A DNA stretch of 11,464 nt, taken from NCBI GenBank assembly GCA_021296015.1, contig JAGWBG010000027.1, positions 1 to 11,464 on the forward strand, in the 5' to 3' direction. Below the pieces are notes generated by a model. That model had not been told where the DNA came from, ran no database searches, and saw only the letters and a program-made list of their open reading frames with translations. Numbering within the stretch: position 1 is the stretch's first letter; every line of letters begins with the position of its first letter. This document shows positions 6,911 through 11,464 of this stretch, piece after piece. A program made the position numbers and the translations under genes. The stretch is from Dehalococcoidia bacterium. GTDB lineage: Bacteria > Chloroflexota > Dehalococcoidia > Lucifugimonadales > JAGWBF01.

Positions 6911-7963
6911 TTATTGTGCTTCCAAGATCTCCCGGGTGACGGACTTGGCATGAAGCCCAAGCCCATATACTGGGACAATCATCACCTGAGCGCCGCCTTC
7001 CCCGCCACCGGCCAGTAGCTGGAGCGCCTCGGGCCGTTCCAGGACCGGCAGCATCTTATCGTCCATTGACTCCGGTGGTGGAGGAATGTACTTGAAGTTG
7101 TGGGTACGGCGGACCTCGCTGCCAAGACGCCTGGCCTCCTGGAACAGGAACTCCCTCACATCGGCCTTGCTCCAGCCGGCGTTACCGAAGTGGGCCAGGA
7201 TGTCCGGCGATACCACCATCATAATCTCCTGGTGCCAGGGCGGCATGATGCTCATGGTGTCAGCCACTGCCAGAAGAATATCTTCAGGGTTGGGACTCCC
7301 ACCATATCCCGTCTGCTGGGGCTGTAGCGCCGAGAATACGGTCACGGCGCTGGACGTGGGTGGCAGACCACGCTCCACATGGAAGGGTTCCCAGTTGGCA
7401 GGCAGAATCTCCTCCTGCTCGGCGATGCACATGGAATAACGGCCCGGATGTCCAAACACGGTCTTGTCCATCTCGTCCGGCCGGTTGCCCGTGCAGTTCC
7501 ACAGCACCAGGTGCAGTGCCCGTCCGATGGTGGCATTGGCCCGGTTGCCGGGGCAGAACAGGGCTATGCCGGAGTTCATGTCTATCTTCCTGGCTATGGG
7601 ACCGTTGACTATAGCCATGACCGCCGCACCGCCGTTGTTCAGGCTTGCTCCATGCAGATTGAACACAGGCTCGCCCATGGCGTCCAGGGCGGCGAGGACT
7701 ACTGGGAAGTATTCGGGCAGGCAGCCTGCCATGATGGAGTTTGCTGCCGCCTTCTCGGCCGTAATTACCCGCCCTGCCACCGGCTCCACCAATACCACGT
7801 CGGAGGGGTCTCGTTCCACATACTCAAGGAACTGCCGTACCAACTCTTCGGTGGGTGGCACAACGGGCAGGCCGTCACTCCAGCCCATGCTATAGCAAAA
7901 CTCAATGGCACTCTGGGTGCCTTCCAGCGTATGTCGCTGGGATGTCGTCCTTTGCATGGCCAC
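6911..7963 (-). CDS. Conserved protein of unassigned function, companion of the UGSC selenoprotein, copy B
   Basis: A 350-residue soluble-looking protein; I do not recognise an assigned function. Motifs shared with its paralogue (8571-9572) are GWSDGLPVVPPT (27-38), AGCLPEYFPVVL (79-90), IVNGP (118-122), NRANATIGRA (140-149), a GHPGRYSMCIAEQEE stretch (171-185) with HVERG after it (195-199), GWSKADV (263-269) and AGGGEGG near the end. Two Cys are conserved between copies, C81 and C179; they are candidates to interact with the selenoprotein or bind a metal. There is no signal peptide or membrane segment. The start is a GTG at 7963 with TTAGGAG seven bases upstream; an ATG two codons later is too far from it. 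It lies 15 bases after the first UGA-containing gene and 25 bases before the second, so translation is probably coupled within one operon. Confidence 0.8.
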   Translation of the reverse strand: MAMQRTTSQRHTLEGTQSAIEFCYSMGWSDGLPVVPPTEELVRQFLEYVERDPSDVVLVEPVAGRVITAEKAAANSIMAGCLPEYFPVVLAALDAMGEPVFNLHGASLNNGGAAVMAIVNGPIARKIDMNSGIALFCPGNRANATIGRALHLVLWNCTGNRPDEMDKTVFGHPGRYSMCIAEQEEILPANWEPFHVERGLPPTSSAVTVFSALQPQQTGYGGSPNPEDILLAVADTMSIMPPWHQEIMMVVSPDILAHFGNAGWSKADVREFLFQEARRLGSEVRRTHNFKYIPPPPESMDDKMLPVLERPEALQLLAGGGEGGAQVMIVPVYGLGLHAKSVTREILEAQ

Positions 7964-7978
7964 GGGTTGACTCCTAAA

Positions 7979-8536
7979 CTAAGATGAGACCAGTCCCGCA
8001 ACCATTTTATCCGATGCCTGGTCTATCTTGGCCGTCAACTGCTGGGGGGACAGGGCTACAATCTGGCCGGGTAGAGTGACAGGCTCGTAGGCGGGCATGC
8101 CGCTGAGCCGGGCCTGGGCCTTCACGATGCCCCGGAATCCCTCTGGGCACATGAAGACGGTGGGGATGCCACTCTTCTCAAGATTCACGGCGTCGCGCGA
8201 ACCGCGCCACGTGCAGGTGCATCAGTCGCCTTCCAGGATGACGGCCCCCTGGGACTGGTTTATTATATGGGACATGGTATCCTCGGGCAACTCGTTCCCC
8301 GAGTCTTCCTTACGCACCTCAAGTATCTGACCAGCGCCCCTCTGAAGTAGCAGGTCCCTGACTCGCCCGACGAAAACTTCGCCGCCGCTGCGGTCCGGGT
8401 CCTTGAGGGCATTAACCACGGCTATGGTCGCACCGTTGAGGGTGGGTAACCTGGATGCCAGGGGCGTCTCCCTGGCAACCTGCTCCGCCGTAGGGTCGAG
8501 GAGCGTCACTCCTTCACTTATCTGCACCTGTGCCAT
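7979..8536 (-). CDS. UGSC-related selenoprotein with UCTC motif, copy A (in-frame UGA read as Sec)
   Basis: The frame runs 185 codons from an ATG with AGGAGG upstream to a UAG, interrupted once by UGA at 8222-8224. Read through, it gives Sec105 in GDUCTCTW. C108 is at the +3 position, forming Sec-x-x-Cys as in copy B, and C106 directly follows Sec. From Sec to the shared LEK(R/S)GIPTV block the two copies have exactly the same number of residues. They also share the LIDPT/LLDPT-like N-terminus and a LxGxTIxxxN segment. The piece after the UGA begins only at a GTG with no ribosome-binding site, so it is not a separate gene. A SECIS-like hairpin lies at the same distance as in copy B. A redox function is inferred. 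The UCTC motif is a departure from the usual UGSC and may mark a distinct subfamily. It follows the 333-residue companion by 34 bases. Confidence 0.8.
8195..8207 (-). promoter_or_regulatory. Candidate bacterial SECIS hairpin of copy A
   Basis: With the U of UGA as 1, RNA bases 18-22 (GCGCG) pair with 26-30 (CGCGC) around a GUU loop at 23-25. Loop sequence and position are identical to the hairpin of copy B, while two stem pairs differ by compensating changes (19-29 and 22-26). This supports selection on RNA structure as well as on the protein. Confidence 0.68.
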
Positions 8537-8570
8537 AACGCCTCCTTTATATTACATTGCTAGATTAGGA

Positions 8571-9572
8571 CTAGATTGGGACTCTTCCGGTGATACTCCG
8601 CAGACCTGTGGAAAAGATGATGGATGAGTAGCTGCCCACTTCCCCTCCCGCTACCATAACGAGTATATCATCGGGGCGGAAGGCTACGGGGACAAGGAAG
8701 TCATCGTCCTCCACATCAACCCACTTGGGCCAGCTAATAAGGCCGCTGAAGTTATAGCACCCACCCTGCTTTAGCTGGCCCATAGGCTTGCGGGCCTTCT
8801 CCCAGAGGTGGTACTTCACCTCATCCTTGGACCACCCTTCCCCACCTATGATACGGGCGTGGGTGGGGCTAAGCACGACCAGCACCTCGCCACCCCAGTA
8901 GATGTTGTAGGTTCCCATTATAGCCATGCCATCCGCCAGGGTGTTAAGAACGCCTTTCCCAGTCGTGCTTATCAGGTCGGTAATATGGTGCGGGCCCTGG
9001 GCAGCCATCACGGTTACCGTGCTATCCTGGGCATCGTAGCCCCGCTCAACGTGCAAGGGGAGCCAGGGACTGACCTCCTCGAACTCGGCGACGCAAAAGG
9101 TCAGCTTGCCCGGATTGGTTTGGGTGGCCTGGTCGAACTGGCCGGGCGGCCCGATGGCGACGTTCCGCATAGTCAGGGCCACGGCGCGCCCCACGGTGGT
9201 GTTAGCCCGCCATCCCGGGCCAAAGGTGTTTGCTCCGGCGTTAAAGTTGAGGGTATTTCTAACCGGCCCGTTGACTATCATCAGGGGAGCATCGCCATGT
9301 ATGGTGGTAAGCATCCCCGCAACGCTGCGTTCCCTCCGGGTCAGGCACTCTATAGCCGTTAGCACCACAGGGAAATACTCGGGGAGGCAGCCGGCCAGGA
9401 CGGCATTTATGGCGACTTTCTCAACCGTGACCTCGCTGCCTATGGGGGGGAGAACACCCAGCACCTCCTGCCCGTCCCTGCTCGCGGCGGAGACCATAGC
9501 TCGGACCCTCTCCGGGGTGGGTGGGACTACGGGTAGCCCGTCCGTCCAACCCTGTTCTTGGCAGTTCTCCAC
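8571..9572 (-). CDS. Conserved protein of unassigned function, companion of the UCTC selenoprotein, copy A
   Basis: A 333-residue paralogue of the 350-residue protein at 6911-7963, with no function I can assign. Shared motifs are GWTDGLPVVPPT (8-19), AGCLPEYFPVVL (60-71), IVNGP (99-103), WRANTTVGRA (121-130), CVAEFEE (160-166), HVERG (174-178), GWSKDEV (246-252) and AGGEVG near the end. The conserved Cys are C62 and C160. The start is uncertain. The frame is open back to a UAG at 9642-9644 but contains no ATG, and the first usable start is the GTG at 9572, with an AGGA about ten bases upstream. That leaves the protein about 19 residues shorter at the N-terminus than its paralogue. It is the first gene of the duplicated module, and a candidate promoter lies 85-115 bases upstream. 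Confidence 0.75.
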   Translation of the reverse strand: MENCQEQGWTDGLPVVPPTPERVRAMVSAASRDGQEVLGVLPPIGSEVTVEKVAINAVLAGCLPEYFPVVLTAIECLTRRERSVAGMLTTIHGDAPLMIVNGPVRNTLNFNAGANTFGPGWRANTTVGRAVALTMRNVAIGPPGQFDQATQTNPGKLTFCVAEFEEVSPWLPLHVERGYDAQDSTVTVMAAQGPHHITDLISTTGKGVLNTLADGMAIMGTYNIYWGGEVLVVLSPTHARIIGGEGWSKDEVKYHLWEKARKPMGQLKQGGCYNFSGLISWPKWVDVEDDDFLVPVAFRPDDILVMVAGGEVGSYSSIIFSTGLRSITGRVPI

Positions 9573-9657
9573 AGGGTCATTTTCCTGGCTTAGCTGAACA
9601 GTGGAAGCCGATATACCGTCTGGCGTCCCTTTTTCTCTTTTCTACATCCGGGTTGAG

Positions 9658-9686
9658 ATACTATGTTAGCTAAGTGGTGATTCCAA
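9658..9686 (-). promoter_or_regulatory. Candidate promoter for the four-gene selenoprotein block
   Basis: On the minus strand TTGGAA (9681-9686) and TAGTAT (9658-9663) are separated by 17 bases; each matches four of six consensus positions. It sits between the palindromic repeat and the first companion gene, giving a leader of about 80 bases with an A-rich tract. The only other support is that a transcription start is expected here. Confidence 0.33.
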
Positions 9687-9691
9687 AGCGC

Positions 9692-9777
9692 CTTCTCCCC
9701 CAGTGGGAGGAGGTTAGGATGAGGGGGGAGGTGACACTCATCACCCTCACCTCAATCCTCTCCCGTCAAGGGAGAGG
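9692..9777. repeat. REP/MITE-like palindromic repeat, possible terminator
   Basis: An imperfect inverted repeat of about 86 bases. The left arm (9692-9729) reads CTTCTCCCCCAGTGGGAGG then G-rich sequence; the right arm (9741-9777), read on the other strand, has the same CTCTCCC..GGGAGAGG..TGAGG plan. Each arm holds its own small CTCCC/GGGAG hairpin, and the centre has GGTGA-6-TCACC (9730-9745). CTCTCCC-type palindromes of this kind are, as I recall, dispersed repeats in many environmental bacteria. The right arm encodes the last codons of the hydrolase gene. It may also end that transcript. Confidence 0.6.
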
Positions 9778-10622
9778 AACCCTGGGACAGCATCTTTGGA
9801 AACGTCCTCACTAATGAAGTCCAGGATGAGTTCCGAGAACACATCGGGCATCGCCTTGGGGAAATCCGTCGTCCCGTCGGGCACCTCTACCTCTTTGCAC
9901 TGGGGGATGGCCTCTCCAACCTTGTGCTTATCAGCGGAGGCCTGCCAGCCCAGCCGGTCAAGGGTCTGGAGGTCTTTGGTCCCCCAAACCAGGAGGGTCG
10001 GACACTGAATCATGGGCAATCGGTCTTCCTGGGGCCACGTTACCACAGCCCAATGGCCATACTCGGCAGCCGTCCCAGCCTTGAGGACGTCGAGGAGGGA
10101 ACGCTGGGCTTTCCGGGGGTCTCCGTCGAATCTTTTGATGGATTTTTGCCACAGCCCCGTCAAATGGGACCCGTCGGCTTGGGGCTCCCACTGGGGCCAT
10201 TTCCCCACGTTGCGCTCCCTCTCTGCGGCATCCATGTTGAAGAAGCCGGAGAGAACGAGTTTGTCCACGCGCTCTGGATGGGAAACGGCCGCCTCAGCAG
10301 CTATGAAGGAGCCTGTGTGATGGCCGACGACGGTGGCCCTGTTTATTCCCATGCTATCAAGCACCAAAGGGACGGTGCCGGCGTAATCCTCAATGGAAGG
10401 GCATTGGTCGGGAATGTCGGAGTCGCCGTAGCCTAACGTGTCCATGGATATCACAAGGTTGGTCTGCGCCAGTTTGGGGACCATCTCTGCGTACTCATCG
10501 GTGGAACGGGGAGTCTGGTGCAGCAGGAGAATGGGGTCGCCCGACCCTGCGAAGACGTAGTGTATCTGTCCGTGGGGACTATCCACGAACGCTCTCTTCA
10601 CTTTGGTCTTGGTAGTAACCAT
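9747..10622 (-). CDS. Alpha/beta-hydrolase-fold protein with atypical GHHTG nucleophile elbow
   Basis: A 291-residue alpha/beta-hydrolase-fold protein. Fold landmarks are LLLHQTPRSTDEY (32-44, oxyanion-loop region), MDTLGYGDSD (60-69), the elbow VVGHHTGS (98-105), and LLVWGTKD (210-217) with D217 as the likely acid. The nucleophile position in G-x-S-x-G is His (H102), and the C-terminal region where the catalytic His is expected (VPDGTTDFPKAMPD, 247-260) contains none. A standard Ser-His-Asp triad is therefore absent. I recall GHHTG in other members from environmental bacteria, so this may be a natural subfamily rather than decay. I chose the ATG at 10622, preceded by GAGGTGG at good spacing, over the GTG at 10631 that lies inside that site. 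The last 11 or so residues come from a palindromic repeat. A candidate promoter with a perfect -35 lies upstream. Confidence 0.82.
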   Translation of the reverse strand: MVTTKTKVKRAFVDSPHGQIHYVFAGSGDPILLLHQTPRSTDEYAEMVPKLAQTNLVISMDTLGYGDSDIPDQCPSIEDYAGTVPLVLDSMGINRATVVGHHTGSFIAAEAAVSHPERVDKLVLSGFFNMDAAERERNVGKWPQWEPQADGSHLTGLWQKSIKRFDGDPRKAQRSLLDVLKAGTAAEYGHWAVVTWPQEDRLPMIQCPTLLVWGTKDLQTLDRLGWQASADKHKVGEAIPQCKEVEVPDGTTDFPKAMPDVFSELILDFISEDVSKDAVPGFLSLDGRGLR

Positions 10623-10645
10623 ATCAACCACCTCACGTTATGATT

Positions 10646-10688
10646 ACCTTCCCATCTCCACGTATATGGGAGGCTCCGGAGGGAAGGT
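10646..10688. repeat. Inverted repeat in the hydrolase leader
   Basis: ACCTTCCC (10646-10653) and GGGAAGGT (10681-10688) are perfect reverse complements of 8 bases. Inside, CTCC (10656-10659) and GGAG (10669-10672) can also pair. It lies between the candidate promoter and the ribosome-binding site of the hydrolase gene, so it would be transcribed as a leader hairpin, or it could be an operator. Confidence 0.35.
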
Positions 10689-10711
10689 GAGCATCCATGA
10701 CTTATGGGCGT

Positions 10712-10740
10712 AGTCTAGCGGCTTCTCCGGGCCATGTCAA
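10712..10740 (-). promoter_or_regulatory. Candidate sigma70-type promoter for the hydrolase gene
   Basis: On the minus strand a perfect TTGACA (10735-10740) is followed after 17 bases by TAGACT (10712-10717, four of six). Transcription would begin near 10705, giving a leader of about 83 bases before the ATG at 10622. The rest of the 219-base gap up to the transporter gene shows no coding sequence I can support. Confidence 0.48.
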
Positions 10741-10841
10741 CGACCACCGCACCCCGGTATTACCTATACGCGTATGGGCGAGGGATGTGGTAAGGGTGAG
10801 GACATGCCGGGGATTCGAGGTTAGTCAAAGGCCCTGCACCC

Positions 10842-11464
10842 TCAGCGCTCCGCCTGACGGGCCGGGAGGTCTGGACGCTGGGAGCTTATCTGCAGAGGGG
10901 ATGAGAGGGTGGGCTTCTTTGCCAGCAGGAAAAGGACACCACCCAGGAAGCAAATTACGGCCAGAACGTTAAAGGGAAGCACATAACTGTCTCTGGCATC
11001 GTGGTAGATTGCCGTGAGGAGGGGCGCTGCCAGCAGACAGAAATTCATGGGAACCATAGAGAGGCCCATGATGCTGGCAAAGGCCTTTCTCCCAAAATAG
11101 TCGCCCCGGATAGCTACGGTCAGGGGTGTGCGTCCGCCGAACCCGATTCCGAAAGCCACCGCAAAGGCGAAGGCGGCGGCGAGGCTGTCGTTTGTGGTAA
11201 TAATCAGAACGGAGCCTGCCTGAATGGCTGAGAAGATAAAGATGACTACGTTCTTGGGTGCCCGGTCTCCTATGTACCCACCCACAACCTGAAAGACCAT
11301 GGAGATGCCTGTATAAACCGTCACCACCCATGCCGACATCTGGAGGGAGATTTCCTGGTCGGTCATCAACAGGGCCAGATGGGTCGTTATGGTCACTATG
11401 AGCATCGAGTTGAAGGCATGACCGAAGTAGATACAATAAAAGGCGGGGGTGCGCAAGGCCTGGC
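10842..11464 (-). CDS. MFS transporter, C-terminal half (5' end beyond window)
   Basis: The frame is open to the right edge of the window, so only the last 207 or so residues are present. They contain six hydrophobic segments consistent with helices 7-12 of a 12-helix major facilitator. A GGYIGDRAPK loop between the second and third visible helices corresponds to the repeated MFS motif A. A GFGGRTPLTVAIRGDYFGRKAF segment (GRTP through GRKAF) lies around the next loop. The start of the visible part, ALRTPAFYCIYF, resembles the central-loop-to-helix-7 junction of monocarboxylate-type MFS carriers. The substrate is unknown; uptake of an organic acid would suit the downstream catabolic genes. The tail after the last helix is short and polar. 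The stop is a TGA at 10842-10844. Confidence 0.85.
   Translation of the reverse strand, partial: QALRTPAFYCIYFGHAFNSMLIVTITTHLALLMTDQEISLQMSAWVVTVYTGISMVFQVVGGYIGDRAPKNVVIFIFSAIQAGSVLIITTNDSLAAAFAFAVAFGIGFGGRTPLTVAIRGDYFGRKAFASIMGLSMVPMNFCLLAAPLLTAIYHDARDSYVLPFNVLAVICFLGGVLFLLAKKPTLSSPLQISSQRPDLPARQAER

Noticed and set aside
7379..7987. Plus-strand open frame of about 200 codons opposite the 350-residue protein
   Set aside because: It is antisense to a conserved gene with a good ribosome-binding site. The open frame follows from GC-rich codon bias.
6346..8536. UGA reassigned as Trp or Gly across the genome
   Set aside because: Several other genes here (ATPase, enolase-superfamily enzyme, N-type hotdog, hydrolase, transporter) end at UGA in the expected place, and the position aligns with a redox Cys/Sec site.
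8558..8577. Short direct repeat CTAGATT around the stop of the first companion gene
   Set aside because: It is only seven bases with two copies, and there is no sign of a target-site duplication or flanking element.
10623..10631. GTG at 10631 as start of the hydrolase
   Set aside because: It lies within the ribosome-binding site of the ATG at 10622 and has none of its own.

Overview
The window looks like a piece of a bacterial chromosome of moderately high GC. Its content (an SDR/MaoC acyl-CoA set, an enolase-superfamily enzyme, small cupins, UGA-containing redox proteins) resembles Chloroflexota of the Dehalococcoidia/SAR202 type. That assignment rests on recalled family distribution and is tentative. 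There are no RNA genes, insertion sequences or CRISPR arrays. Genes are dense, and no gene-free stretch exceeds about 210 bases.

Layout. The left 3.2 kb is on the plus strand: a ComM/YifB-type AAA+ ATPase with a recognisable promoter, a small cupin protein and a mandelate racemase/muconate lactonizing-type enzyme. Everything to the right is on the minus strand and converges on it. Read in its own direction, the minus strand runs: the end of an MFS transporter (cut by the window edge), an alpha/beta-hydrolase-fold protein, a palindromic repeat, a four-gene block, then an acyl-CoA block of two hotdog-fold hydratase subunits and two near-duplicate short-chain dehydrogenases.

The four-gene block (6346-9572) is the most notable part. 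It is a two-gene module present twice in tandem: a 333-350 aa protein of unassigned function followed by a short protein whose reading frame is interrupted by one UGA. In both short genes the UGA sits at the same aligned position (after Gly-Asp) and the frame continues with conserved sequence to a UAG stop. The RNA just 3' of each UGA can form a perfect hairpin with a GUU loop at exactly the same distance, and the two stems differ by paired substitutions. I read both as selenoproteins with a Sec-x-x-Cys motif. One matches the UGSC family; the other is a UCTC variant.

The acyl-CoA block (3185-6216) carries separately the parts that eukaryotic peroxisomal multifunctional enzyme type 2 fuses: HSD17B4-like dehydrogenase domains and an N-type plus C-type MaoC hydratase pair. 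The inferred role is hydration and (R)-specific oxidation of an acyl-CoA-like substrate. The flanking transporter, hydrolase and enolase-superfamily enzyme fit a catabolic neighbourhood, but no specific substrate can be read from the sequence.
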